This document shows, piece by piece, positions 24,721 to 38,073 of a stretch of DNA of 64,000 nucleotides. The stretch is from the NCBI GenBank assembly GCA_027627225.1, contig CM051029.1, positions 70,790,578 to 70,854,577 on the forward strand. Reading direction: 5' to 3'. The translations under genes were made by a program, and so were the position numbers. The notes under the pieces were generated by a model, which worked only from the letters and a program-made list of their open reading frames with translations, was not told the origin of the DNA and did no database searches. The first letter of the stretch is position 1. Each line of letters opens with the position of its first letter. The stretch is from Congeria kusceri. Taxonomy: Eukaryota; Mollusca; Bivalvia; Myida; Dreissenidae.

Positions 24721-25798
24721 GAATTCTCGTGCACTCGATATAAATGTTCTGCATCATTAGACGCTTTTTTGCCATTTATTATTCATAAACAACTTCACAC
24801 ATTCAAACTTTATTACGGCATAGACACTTCTTCTTGTTAAATGTGCGCCCAAATCTTCAATTACTGTCAGTATTTAGGAAGAAAGTTCCGACAAACTTTG
24901 TAAAATGAGACATATTTACTAAAGCAAATTATTGCAAATTTGTAACAAAGGCGACAACTATTGAATTCAAACGGTTAAACAACACCAATACTATTGGCGT
25001 TATTGCCAAAACAGGTTCCGCGGTTGTAATAGAGTATTAAAATAACAAGCCTAGAGGTCGGATCCCAGTCTAGTTACTGCCTTCATAACGAAACGTTCAA
25101 TATTATTCGAAAAAACGCGAATATTTAAAAGAAACATTTCCAAACGGCAAAACAAGTTTATGGTCGAGGACAAAGAACATGGTCGGTCGGGTTAATGGAA
25201 ATAAACAACTTTTTTTACGCCTTATTGAAACAAAAGTTGCAGAAAATAGCAGAATATATATATATTACATAATAACGTATATACTAATACATAGCGAAAG
25301 CATAGAACAAAAACGAAGATGGAGATAATCTTTGTGCAACTTAATTTTATTTTACTTTGATTCTAAAAAAGTGCGTATTATATTTCCATATCACTAAAAT
25401 GGTTTTATCAACTAGAAATAAAATCCATAAAGATTATAATCATAATCTGCATAATATATACAGTGGAAATCCCAATACATGCACGTATATAACACAAACA
25501 CGAACACCAATAAACCGCAGCTACCAATGTCTGTTTATTTTGTTCGCTTTTTTCGTGTTTGATTCGTTATTTTCACGTTTCTCAATCAAGTTAGTTTGTT
25601 ATGCTCAAGCGCGTGTTTAGAAAATAGAGTGTTATTTGTACATCAGTAAACTGTCACGTATGATCGAACCAGTAACATTTCTATGCTGAAAGCATTGTAT
25701 CCCGCTTACAAAGACCTGTAAGAATGTACATTACATCAAATTTCATGCATTATTTAAACAGGAAAGCATTAATATTTGGACATTGCATTTTTGTATAT

Positions 25799-27245
25799 TC
25801 ATGCGTGAACTAGGACGCCGGAAAATGTTGAGTGTCTTCAGCCAGACTCTTCGAAGAAATAGGACTGCTACGTACAGCGAACCCAGACGCTGTCTCCGAT
25901 TACAACCGTAGCGAATGTTTGCATAGTGACACATTCGCCAAGAGGTTGATAAGCACAGTGACCAGAGTTCTGTAAAGACTTTCCGTCCCTGACAATTTCT
26001 ATAATAACGTAATTTCCAGCTTTAATACAATATTGAACTGAAAACTCATATAATCCTGCAACGGAGGCTGTAAACATTCCGGTTGTTGGATCATAACCCT
26101 GTCCGGTGTTTATCTCCACCTTTGTGAACACTACAGTATCTCCAGCGTTCATCACTGTCAGTAGCTGGAGAGCGGGCCTGGAAATGTATCGTGGGAACCA
26201 ACGCATTGGCTGAAATGTATAACGAATAGTGATACCAATTGTTGCGAAGCATGAATGTATATTTTAAGCATAATATAGGAGTGTTTGTCTTGTATTGGTT
26301 TTAATTGATATAGCATTGTTTGTATATTAATTTCACGCTGTTTTCTAGTATACGTTAAACCATTATTCTGAGACATTAATTGTCTTTCACTAAATGAAAT
26401 TTGTTAACAAAACTAATACTAGCTGCATAGATCATCATTTACTCCAAAAATAAATACTCCTGATAAAGTGATTGTAATATGTGTACTTTAAACATACCGG
26501 GCTATTTTCAGAATTAAAACTGTTGGTAAACGAATATACGGAAGAAACCAATCTCTGCTATATTACTAAATCGTTACGATCAGGTAACAGGGACGCTTAG
26601 AAGTAACGATACAACGATTTTGATACATTAGACTGTGTTCTCTGTAATTTGTTGCATCGATACATTAGGTAATGACAAATAACTCTTAACAAAAACTGAG
26701 TGATACATCGTCCGAGTTTTTGTTTTGATTTCTTTATGAACAATCATTTGACAATCGAAGTTAAACTAATCTTATATAGGAATTATGTATAAAAAAAATA
26801 TGTATTGATTTTGCGTCTTAAATTCATTTTACTAATATTATACCTTTCACAATTCTGTCGATTTCTTCCACAGCCTTTCTAACCGTTAGGTTCAGGAGGT
26901 TTTGTTTTATCTCTGCTACAGCGTATTATGAAGTCTTGTTTTAACAAAATGGTCCACTGTGATCTCTTATTCCGCTTCTTTAATTACCGCTTTGTGTAGC
27001 ATAGCGTTTATTGTCTCGTTCGCTCTCTGCATTTCATTAATTGTTGTTATAACCCTGCCATTTGTCTGTCTAATTTCCTTCAACATGTTTTCCAAGGCCA
27101 GTTCATTTCGAAGCACCCGTTCCAGCAGTTTCTCTTCATAATAAAATTTGGAACACGCGGGACAGGAAGGTTCCTCAGCAGCGATTGTCACTTCAACAAC
27201 ACCGACCACAACGAGATATACTTTCATATATTGCAAGATAGCCAT
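25799..27245 (-). pseudogene. Two-exon C1q-domain pseudogene
   Basis: On the minus strand, exon 1 (27245 down to 26844) encodes a signal peptide, CPAC and a coiled coil. Exon 2 (26209 down to 25799) encodes a C1q domain with VVFTKVEINTGQGYD, AGLYEFSVQYC and, at the very end, FSGVLVHA. The donor GAAAG|GTATAA and acceptor TTTCAG|CCAAT keep the family's positions. Disruptions are a TAA at 26967-26969 and a frameshift near 26930 in exon 1, a one-base frameshift near 26150, and TAG and TGA codons in the last 30 codons of exon 2. Exon 2 is 411 bp instead of 410, fitting one inserted base. It is the only C1q copy on this strand. The first part of each exon could still be transcribed. Confidence 0.8.
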
Positions 27246-27249
27246 TGAT

Positions 27250-28630
27250 TCCTCGTGAACATAAAATCAAAACACTTATACCAGATAGACTGAAACTTTT
27301 ATGACATGAATTAACAGCTCGAAAGTCTTTATACCTTGTTTTTTTCTTGTTTATGATTGAAACGTGATAATATTCATATCTCAATCGTTACTGCAACAAC
27401 AAAATACCACATGTTCATACATTGTGAAATTTTACCTTACGGTTTTGAAATAATGCGAGCAATTAACCCATTTAATTTCACGTTAAGGGAGTTATCTGTT
27501 TCGACGATGTTGTATTTCGCTTTACGTCTGTACTTGTTTGCTTTTATTGAAATGTTCGTTTAAGATAGTTGTAATAATATGATGCATAGATTTAAATATT
27601 GTCCTAGAAATACATAATTTCAGACATACATATACATTTATTTTCGTTTATCAAGTAGTATCAAGCAAAATATATTATAACGTTTGGTGTGCACTTGTTT
27701 ACAAAACGTTATATACATGTATTGTGTATTTAAAATTAAGCGTTATTAGCTATTCAGGTGAACCCTATTTATAGATAATACTATTGCGATAAGTGTCATT
27801 TTAATAGTGGTTTATAACAGCAAAGTGAACGTTTTGGTAGATTATTTTTAGTGTTTTCTTCATCACGCCATAATGTTCTGAATCGAATTTTTTTATTAGC
27901 AAACTATAATAAATGGCAGCCTTTGCCCCACACAGTGCAATATTTGTAATGTATTTTGCTGTAATTCTTTAATTTTGTTAATTTGTTTACACCTTATCAC
28001 ATAGATGCTTAAACAAACAGCTTTTTCCACAACGGTTTTTGTACAGAAAACTGGTCATCCCTAAAATCGTTTTATCTATTTTGCAATATTAATTGCTAAA
28101 CATAACAACGCAAGGATTTTAAGTTGTCCACGTTTTTATCATGTGCTTGTCCAAGATTTTATTTTGCGCCAAGTGTTTGCCTATGGTCACGTGGAACTTC
28201 GTGCCGGCAGAGATTTAAACGAGCTATGCTCGGACACAGTTAAATCTATGCGAGGAGGTTGATGTTGCAATGATGTTATGTTTCTCTAAATGACAATATG
28301 CTCGGCTACGCCGAGAAGAAATTCAATAACTGTCTTATTTCAAATCCCCAATAAATACATTGTGAAAATATGGAGGTTGCGAAACAGAAGGTGTTCGTGT
28401 ATGGGTACGTGTAGACTACATTTTGAGCATTTCCTCATCCAGGTGTATGTAGTTTCTACACGTAAAGCAGTCTGGTACCCAGCTCATTATAGTGTAATAG
28501 TAGAAAAGTAAAGGAAGAACAGTTATTTTAAAGGTCTTGAAACTATGGGGAGATAATTTAGAATACAACGCTTGCGTTTACTTCCGTTGCTGTTGTAGAT
28601 AGGGTCTGGTTACGATTTACGTATCAGAGG
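27250..28630. other. Gene-free stretch
   Basis: Nothing with a domain or splice-consistent frame is seen. A perfect short hairpin CTCGGCTACGCCGAG lies at about 28301-28315. Confidence 0.4.
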
Positions 28631-29156
28631 ACAATGCACGCCTTATATTTAGATGTTATTGACAATAAAAAACATAGAAATATCATTGCTAAAATACGCC
28701 TATCATCACATAAATTGTTGATTGAAACTGGCAGACATTATAACATTAGCAGAAACGAAAGAAAGTGCACTTTATGTAATCTTAACGACTTAGAAGACGA
28801 GTATCACTTTATAGTTAAATGTCCGTTTTATTTAGAAGAAAGAACCAAATACATACCAACATACTTCTCAACAAGACCAAGTATGCACAAATTTTTGAAA
28901 CTTGTGAATAGCAATAATAAAGGAACGCTTAGGAAGTTAGCTATTTACTGTATAACATGCTTTAAGAAAAGAGATAATTATATGTTTCTCTAACTCAAGG
29001 TTTGTTAATGTCATTTATGTACAGTTTATTAAGAAATGAATGTATTTGTTGCCTGTTATCATTGTTTTTCCTCAAACATGTGCTTATATACCAAATCAGT
29101 TCATTATATACTACCACACAACACCCTCACGCATACTATATCTCCCCCTACCTTAC

Positions 29157-29166
29157 ACACGCACAC

Positions 29167-29211
<45 letters not shown>

Positions 29212-29212
29212 A
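29157..29212. repeat. CA dinucleotide microsatellite
   Basis: An almost pure CA run within the LINE 3' region. Confidence 0.95.
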
Positions 29213-29465
29213 ACTCACACAAAGACTGCTACTCGTGCAACATACATAGACATTTCGACAGCATATATGCCATTAGGGCTGTCTAAATTTTGTTTTCGTT
29301 TTAGACTGCCAAAAAAAAAAAAGGCATCCCATATTAAAGACTCGTTAAAGTTAATACATACGTATCCTTTATGGCAATCTACCATGTACTAGGTTGCCCT
29401 AATTAAAGGGTTTATGTTGTAGCGAAGTTCAAGTATAAATATACGACGTGTCAAAAATGCATGCA

Positions 29466-29517
29466 TACATATACTCACACACACACACGCACGCACACAC
29501 ACGCACGCATGCACGCA

Positions 29518-29549
<32 letters not shown>

Positions 29550-29551
29550 CC
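29466..29551. repeat. CA / GCAC microsatellite
   Basis: CACACACA mixed with a GCAC tetranucleotide run (GCACGCACGCACGCAC) within the LINE 3' region. Confidence 0.95.
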
Positions 29552-31370
29552 TTTTACCCATACAAGCAGATTATTAGATCCATTGTTCATGAATTGTGTA
29601 TTAGATAAATATGCTGTTATTTACCGGCTCTGTGATTACTAATATTTTATTATTTATTATTTATTATTTCCACGCATGTCTGTCTTATTATGAATTTGGT
29701 CAACACGATGAGCTGTAATATGCTTAAGTGAATAAATATTTGTTGTTGTTGTTGTTAATTATCTAGGTACACTTCTTTCTCTGGCATGCTAATTGATATG
29801 AAATGTACAACAACGCATTAGTGTGTATTTAATACTGATTAACTGCATTCTCTGACGCCTTAATTCATATGGATATATCAGACTTATGTCGGTATCTGGT
29901 TTCGCTCTGTATTGTTTTATTAATGTGTTTACGAAAGTGATGTTTTTATGGGTTATACAAGGGAATTTAGGCTGTTCTTGTTTTATTACATGATATATGA
30001 ATATACGTGGGATTGTGTTGGTTACAAAATTTTGTGGAAAAATACTTAAAATGAAATACGGACGTAGTGTGAAACGTCGACAGTACTACAATTAATGTGG
30101 ATTACATACAAAGATAGAATGTAATAAAAAAGAAGCGACGACTAATACGTCGAGAGAATTCCTGTCCTGGACCTAATTTTCTTTGGCATATTGACAAACT
30201 GAAACCTTTTGGTTTTGCTATTGACGGAGGAATAGATGGTTTTAGCAGAACAATATTGTGGTTTAAACTAGAAACAGCAACAATAATACTACATTAATAG
30301 CGAGGTACTTTTTAGAAGATGTGAGGAATAATGGTGAAAACGTCCCGACGGGAGCAGGCAAAACCGGCCCCAGTCAAAACCGGCCCCAGTCTAAAACGGA
30401 CCCCAAAATGCAAAACCGGCCCCACACTTAGGCAACACCGATCCCAATGGTGTAAAACCGGCCCCAAATTGTTTATCTAAAAATTGAATGGATATTATTT
30501 TATGTATTTGTATGTGGAAATAAAATATTTGGAGCGGTGCTTGGTTAATTGTTATATAGTGTATCGGTTTAACACCAAATGAGGCTTAATTATTGCATAA
30601 ATTAGCAACTAATTATAGAGCAACTAGATATATAAAAAGGTTGCGTTATTACAACGTGGAAATTACTTAGTATATAATTATGTTGAAATAAAAAGTTTGA
30701 AGTTGTTTGCTGATTATTGTTGTATTGTATGATAAAGAATAAGATAAAAGTTTGTGTTTCCAAGTGTATAAACATATAATAATTCGTATTATGGTCGTAC
30801 CATTTCTCAAGCGTATATACATGTATATGAAAACATATAAATCGTTAATTTGAAAAAAAAATTTAAATGTAATAATAATGTTCGTATTATAACAATACAT
30901 AATGATGATATGTTATGGCAAGCGCTGTATTGAGATAGTAAAAGTGTAATGTAAACTTTGTTATGTACATATCAATAGAAAAAAAGAACACGAATCGTGC
31001 ATTTGTGAAGAAGAAATAACATTTTAATTTAGACGACATTAAGTGCATATTTAAATACTTATATTTTAATTTTGAAAACAAATTACTCTAAAAACACAAA
31101 ATACATTCATTGCAAATTTAATAATATTCCCAATTTAAGTGTACAACAACAAAAAAACGTGCCGTTTTGGGTGGTGCTTGTTTCAATTGAATTATCAAAT
31201 TGTTACGTAATGTTATGCAATGTTTTTCACACATTTCGGGGTAATGTCTTCAATGTGTGACAGGTACAATACCTCAATCATAACATGTTTTTGTTAAGAT
31301 AGAATGCATAATTGAGTTACTTTATGTAGTAAGCGCGTGCACTATAAATTTTGTAAATCGATTAAAATGC

Positions 31371-33290
31371 ATTAAAGGTGAACGGCCATGTTTTGACATA
31401 CTTTTGATATTTTGTAGATTAAGATCAGTAGATTACAATGTTGCTAATGTAAAATTAGAAAATTATTAGTTTGATGCTTAAAAACGATGATTTTGTTCAT
31501 CGGCAATTTCCGTACGCCGCCTTTTTCTTGATGACGTAGTTAAATCCCAACGCTCCATGAATGAATAAAATAGGTCGCCATTATTACTTACTAAATTTCT
31601 TTAACAAAAGAAAGTCATTGTGCTTGCTTTTAACATGTCACAAAAGCTATTTAAAATGAATTTTATCGTATTTAAACAACGTCTTGCGGGACGAGTAAAT
31701 GACAATTAGCACATGCATCATTTACATCATCATTTGCATCATTTATCGTCAATCTAGCTTATCCAGAATTATTTTGATTCTTTTATATTTTCATACAAGT
31801 ATAATAATAAAGAAGTAATATTTAAAATAGAAGACTCCCATCACTTTTCAGACAGTTCACAATCGTATGTTTGGTAGTTAATCCTTAAGAACGCTTTTAC
31901 AGTTTGCTAAGTGTAATGACTATAATTATTAGCATCTGCAAAAGAAATATGTACGTGCATGTGAAAGTTTATGAATGTGAAGTATTTATGTGTCTTTTTC
32001 AATTTGTCATGCACTTTAACTAAAAAACATATCCATTTCATAATGTTTCACATAGAAAAAGCATATGCACGTGATATGCTAACTCACATATAACCGACAA
32101 TTTATGTATTGTTTTATTTTTCTGCGTTACTCTACTTTCCAAAAAATACTCGCATGCTGCAGATTATCCTAATATTGCTTACAATATATGTTCAGTATAT
32201 CTATAATCGGAATAGTGAAATTTTTTTTGGATATACTATTTTCTCATATTTAATAAAGTCAATGTTTCAGCAACAGGCTGTATATTATTATATTAACATC
32301 GTCCTTTAAAATCTTGTACACTTTTTTAGACGGGCTTCTTATGTAGCCATAAATCTGAATTATCTATAACATTTGTATCGAAATAATTCAGTAATAGGGC
32401 TTTGAAAAACATTAAAACACTACATGACAAATGCTGTTGTTTTTATTATCTTTTGACTACGTTTAAAACAAAACGCTGCATTTTTTTCTTACTGTTTGAT
32501 TATTAAGATAGTTGAATTTAAATTGCCAATGCATAAGGCTGAACTACTGCAACAAATCAGATTACGTCTAAGTCAAGTATAATTATGATTCGTAAACCTA
32601 TCATCCAATCAGAAATCAGGATTTGCCATGCCCACAACTTGTCAAACCTTCATATTACTTTTGACACGTTATTGTGTAGGAATACACAGGATATTGTCGT
32701 CGTTGTTTGTCGGGGCCATACAGTTTATGATCTCGGTTGTGGTGACAGCTGGAAGCCCAGACTACTAAGGATCCATTTCCATTGATCTCAAAGTTAAAAT
32801 ATTGTTATAATTTGTCTAGTACTGATAAGTTGATAACACAAAGTGGTACTAAGTAAACGATCCCTATAGCAGATGATTAAGACGAAGAAAGTAAGGACTA
32901 TGTGTAGTCTATTTTTATCAAATGTAGCCAAATACTTACATTAGAATATGTTTTTATAATCTACATTTATCTGACACATCCTACTTAATTTAAATGATGT
33001 CTTAGGTTATTGTAACTTAATGAAATAACGCGACTTTTGCAGTAATTTGCACAATCTATATATACAAAAATTAACGCGTTGGGAAGAATATACGTCACGT
33101 CCGGTTTGAAACAAAATGGCGTATCGATAGAAATATGCGCAAAATCATGTTATCTTTTATGCTATACTCGCTTATAAAAGCGTTATTTATGAAAACTGAT
33201 ACGAGAAGTTGATTTGTTATGACTAAAACTATGTTTCTAAAGAATAATTAACATTTGTTAGAAGAGTGGCCTTTCACCTTTAAAGTATGT
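31371..33290. repeat. Inverted pair of a dispersed repeat
   Basis: ATTAAAGGTGAACGGCCATG at 31371 opens a 200-bp copy that includes GATTTTGTTCATCGGCAATT, TACGCCGCC, GATGACGTAG and CCCAACGC. The reverse complement of 33073-33290 has the same order: ACTTTAAAGGTGAAAGGCCA, GATTTTGCGCAT, ATACGCCATTTTG, GACGTGACGTA and CCCAACGCG. The two copies are diverged and face each other across 1.5 kb. No coding region is recognised between them. Confidence 0.65.
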
Positions 33291-33769
33291 ATAAATGCCG
33301 TTTATTTTCGAATTCTATTAAATTCATAAATAAAATAAAGAAGCATACCCAGAATCAGTTAACTTTACCCGTATTATTATTAATTTGCGAAATAGGTTAC
33401 AAGATATTTTTATTTCAAATTGACGAGTCGAAGTAAATGATTTCAAGTTCCTTATTGTTTCTTTACAAAAAAATTTAACCCGTTTTTTTTATTTCAATAA
33501 AATGTTAAATTCGAAATTTAGAAATTATTGCAAATTTAAGATCCGATCATCGTCTTCCCATGTACCTGTACTTTTTATAGGTGGTGGTGGCATTATGTGC
33601 CAATCATATTGTCATTGATAATTAATACGTGAATAACGTATGAGAATAGTAACAGGAGCTGTCAGAGGACAGGGTGCTCGACTATTCGAAGTATTTCAGT
33701 TGGTATTTTGGATAGTGGAAGGGGCATACATTTGTTAAAATACAATACTATTAAGTGAAGCATTGTATA

Positions 33770-35033
33770 GTTTATGAATTTTTGGAACAAAAACTTTAAC
33801 CACAAAGTCTATGTAAAAAGTGGGCTAACTCTGTCAAAATAAAAAACAGAGTTATGGGTAATGTTGCCCTTGATACTAGAGTTGATGACAAATGTTAGTT
33901 CCAAGTTTCAAGTGAATATCTTATGTAGTTTTGAAGTTGCAAACCTTTATAAATATAAGCTTTAACCAGAAAATCTACGTGAAAAGGGACATAACTCAGT
34001 CAAAATACAAAATAGAGTTATGGGAAATATTCACCATGATACTGGAGTTGATGATACAGGTATATTCCACGTTTCAAGTGAAAAGCTTTTGCAGTATTGA
34101 AGTTACAAAACTTGTGAATATAAACTTTAATCAGAAATTCTATGTGAAAAAGGGGCATAACTCTGTCAAAATACAAAACAGAGTTATAGGGAATGTTGCC
34201 TTTGATACTGGATTTGATGACAAAGGTTAGGTCCAAGTTTCAAGTGAATAACTTATGTAGTTTTTAAGTTATTAAACTTTTGAATATAAACTTTAAACAT
34301 AAAATCTAAGTGGGAAGGGGTATAACTCTGTCAAAATACAAAACAGAGTTATGGGTAATGTTGCCCCTGATACTAGAGTTGATGTGATGACAAAGGTATA
34401 TTCCAAGTTTCAAGTGAAAGCTTTTGTAGTATTGAAGTTACAAAACTTTTGAATATAAGCTATAAACAGAAAATCTAAGTGAGAAGGTGCATAACTTTGT
34501 CAAAATACAAAATATAGTTATGGGGAATGTTCACCATGATACTGGAGTTGATGACAAAGGTTAGATCCAAGTTTCAAGTGAATAACTTATGTAGTTTTGA
34601 AGTTACCAAACTTTTGAATATAAACTTCAAACAGAAAATCTAAGTGAGAAAGGGCATAACTCTTTCAAAATACAAAATAGAGTTATGGGTAATGTTGCCC
34701 CTGATACTAGAGTTGATGACAAAGGTTAGTTCCAAGTTTCAAGTGAATAACTTACGTAGTTTTGAAGTTACAAAACTTTTGAATATAAACTTTATCCAGA
34801 AAATCTAAGTGAAAAAGGGGTATAACTCTGTCAAAATACAAAACAGAGTTAAAGAAAATGTTGCCCCTGACACTGGAGTTCATGACAAAGGTATATTCAA
34901 AGTTTCAAGTGAATAACTTATGGTAGTTTTGAAGTTACAAGACTTTTGAATAAAAACTTAAACCAAATTCAGACTCGGACGCCTACGCCGGGGGTAGTAG
35001 GAAAGCTCACCTATTCTTCGAATAGTCGAGCTA
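33770..35033. mobile_element. Tandem-core element, about 7 units of 166 bp
   Basis: A 166-bp unit recurs: the GAAGTTACAAAACTTTTGAA landmark is at 33933, 34099, 34265, 34434, 34599, 34764 and 34931. Units share ATAACTCTGTCAAAATACAA, GAGTTATGGG, GATACTGGAGTTGATGACAA and CCAAGTTTCAAGTGAATAAC. The array ends in GGAAAGCTCACC and the hairpin AGCTCACCTATTC / GAATAGTCGAGCT, then A-rich DNA. A tandem core plus a terminal hairpin resembles the bivalve pearl/CvA class of non-autonomous, Helitron-type elements. Assignment is by architecture only. Confidence 0.75.
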
Positions 35034-38000
35034 AAAAAAAAACAAAAAAAAAAACTCTAAACGTAACACTATCTTTTTGTATCTTGGGGCCGGTATAGTC
35101 ATTATGCAATAACACGTATGAATGATTGGGGTTGTTTACCCTCGGGACTTCGGTTGAAAACCATTGCCCAAGCAAACTGCTCAACATAAATACTTTGCAA
35201 AAATATAATAAACTATACAATTCCCTTAATATGGCGGGAAAGTTACATATATAAACTTTGCTGTGTGGTTGCGGTGCTAATAATAAAAATCTATGCTTTA
35301 AAAATAGCAAAATTTGTAAAACTGTTCAAACACTTTCATAATGCACAATATACTATTGTATAAAACTGTATTGTGTTATAATACTGTTACAAGCAAATAC
35401 TCTGCATATTTATCACTAGAGAGCATAATAAGACCATAAAATATAATAATAATATTAAGGGTTTCTTACATTAAACATAAAAGCACACGGTTCTTATATA
35501 AAGAAACAAACAAACAAGGTATTCAAGGTATATAAAGGGGAGTAATTCTGCAATTACCTTTTATTAGTCAACAGGAGTTACCTCCCTTATACTATTATCG
35601 AAATACACTGTAAAACGGCCAAGCAAACTAGTATCTAATCTGGTTGTCTCCCTTTAATTGCAAAATTGATATTATGAGAGACATAACAGTAAAAATATAT
35701 ATTGTGGAAATGTGTAATAGACTAATCTATTTATTATTAAGATAATTATGTTTGACAATAGGACTAAATAAGTAATAGTTTCTTTGCAAACAGAAAAAAG
35801 GGAAAACCCCCAGAGATTAACCTATATTAACATCAGAAAGTGAAGATTGGATAAAATAGCCCAACTAGAATAAGAGTTAAATGGTGGGAACACATAATTT
35901 TAAGTTTTTCATCATTTTTCTTAACCCGTTTTGCAGAAAATGCTGCAACTGTGTTGTTGGAGTCTTTCTTACTTAGAGATCTGGGTCAAACTCGGGTAAA
36001 ACTTACCATATACAATTTGTAATATTAAATTAAAAACCAATGTGCAAATACACATGTGATGATATTTACAATAATGACTGTAAACAATGTTACTTATTTC
36101 CAGATCTCTAAGTGGTTCAGCATTGTTTTACAATATCTGTATAATTTGCATGTCTTTACATATGGAAATAGAGAAAATTGGTTAAAATATGCTTTCTAAG
36201 CATTATTTACTATACTTGGATATACAATGAAGATTGACTATGAAATTAATTGCATGTAAATTAATGTAAGATTGCTAAAGTAACGTGCATCTGTAAGTAT
36301 ATGTTGGTTGGTATGTAATATTTTCTTTATAATGGGTATATATATTTTAATGATGGATGTTACAATTGCATGACATGATTTTAACTAATGCTGAACTCTT
36401 GTGTAGACAGGGAATACAACTTGCTGCTCCAACCTGAGACCCTGTCTTTTGAGTTTTATGCAAAATTGTTGGGCTATTTAGTTGAGTGTAGTCTACCCCA
36501 GGGTGACAGTTTAAGAGAATGAACAACATAATAGGATGAGAATCCAATATACAGTACAATTTAGGATAAAACATATATTGCATCCTTCCGGCACTATCAA
36601 ACGGCTTACTTTTTAGTGCCTTTAAAAATTACACGAATAAAACAAGATATAACTAATAGAAGGAACAGTCTAGACTGTACAGATATATACAAATGAAAGA
36701 AAATCACCCTGGGGAGCACATGAAAGGAAGACTTTGCCTCGTTCTTGATTATTAAAAGAAGGGATAGCACTGGTGGGGGAGCGGAATTTTGGCTGGCAGT
36801 GCTTGAATGTATTTTGAGATATTGGGACCAGGGGGGCACACAGGTTTACATGATTAACAAAGATAGGGACACTTTAAAATAGGTAGTTTAACACAATAAA
36901 AGTTGAAATGTGGATACTCCCTGCTATGAAAGAGTTATTTATTAAGAATATGCAAAATACTGCATTAAGAATAACTGCAAAGGATCACAATATGTAATAT
37001 AACACAGAAATAATAGCAAACTTGATCATTATTAACTATATGACCAAAATACTTGCCAAAAATAAAGAAACTTACTACCCATGTGGGTTAAAACAATATA
37101 TAGTACACATTAAAAAAACATTTAAAATATAACTGGGTCCTCCCCGTATTATATAAAATCTGCAATAAAATGGGGTGTATTAATACTTGACAATAATAAA
37201 CGGGGCAAACTGCTTAACTAAAAATGGCTTAAAATAAGGAATCCTTGGTCAATCAGATTGGCAAAGGTTGAGGGAGGGCTCCATTAGTAACAGAGACATA
37301 TGTAATATCATGGACTTTAAATTAAAATATGTGTTACTATCTTCCTGTGTGCCCGGCCCCGCACGGTTCATGTTAGACCACGGAGGGTAAGGCGGGAAAA
37401 AGGAAATGAAATAGGGGGATTCCTGCAACCTTTAGAACATTGTTTATTGTTCCACTGAAAACAATAATTTACAAATTAAATTAAGTTAAAATGGCATATA
37501 TTTGTCAATTTGCATGAGGTCCAAGAGGTATAAATTTAAATTATCAATAAAGATGTGCACAATATATAAACACAATGTATTAAACTGTCAGAAGTAGAAC
37601 CTCTATAATCATATATTACAGGCAAATATATTTAAATTGTAACTACCGGTAAAAGTACAGTACAGTTGACCATTGACAGAGCCAGATATTCACAATATAA
37701 ACACTGGCTGGGTTTAACCCTCTGAATGCTCTACTGAGCATTGTCTATTGTTGTCCCAGTGCACCAGATAAAATACAAGTGGTTTGTTACGAGTTCTCTA
37801 ACATGATGGGAAGATATAGAGATGTATACAGAATTTGGTCAGGCAGGAATTATCTGCCCTTCAGTAGGCTAAATATCACTAATTCCCAATATATATGGGA
37901 TTGTAATGTATTAAGAGGAAAATTAGTATATAACACAATGGAAGACAGTAAATAGATGTAAATATTGCTAGAAAAGCAATAATTAAAGCACTGTACAGTT

Positions 38001-38070
38001 AAAAGCTGCTCAGTGATATAAATAAATGAATAAATCACTTAAATTACCCTAGATATGGGAACACGTTTAT
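35034..38070. other. Gene-free interior of the 10-kb element
   Basis: AT-rich sequence with no credible long frame. AGGAGTTACCTCCCTTATA and TGTCTCCCTTTAATTGCA near 35570-35665 are inverted GGGAG-type motifs. Some of this could be the 3' untranslated part of the minus-strand LINE that ends near 38074, but no tail is visible. Confidence 0.4.
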
Positions 38071-38073
38071 TAA

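Larger units (their letters stand above)
28634..29756 (+). mobile_element. 3' end of a second LINE family
   Basis: The frame 28634-28993 encodes the last part of a LINE ORF2: RLSSHKLLIETGRHYNISRN, then the CxxC-H-C knuckle (CTLC, EYHFIVKC). It is related to but different from the LINE tail at 8799. The untranslated part contains two CA-type microsatellites and ends with GAATAAATATT and a TTG run at 29740-29756, a typical LINE terminus. No reverse transcriptase is present. The frame is open from its Met to TAA. Confidence 0.75.

Noticed and set aside
24503..24775. 90-codon Arg/Ser-rich minus-strand frame
   Set aside because: It follows from a GC-rich repeated CGGGAC segment and shows no recognisable domain.
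33770..35033. Reading the 166-bp array as a coding repeat
   Set aside because: Frames are broken in every unit; the open frame at 33931-34230 is short and not maintained.
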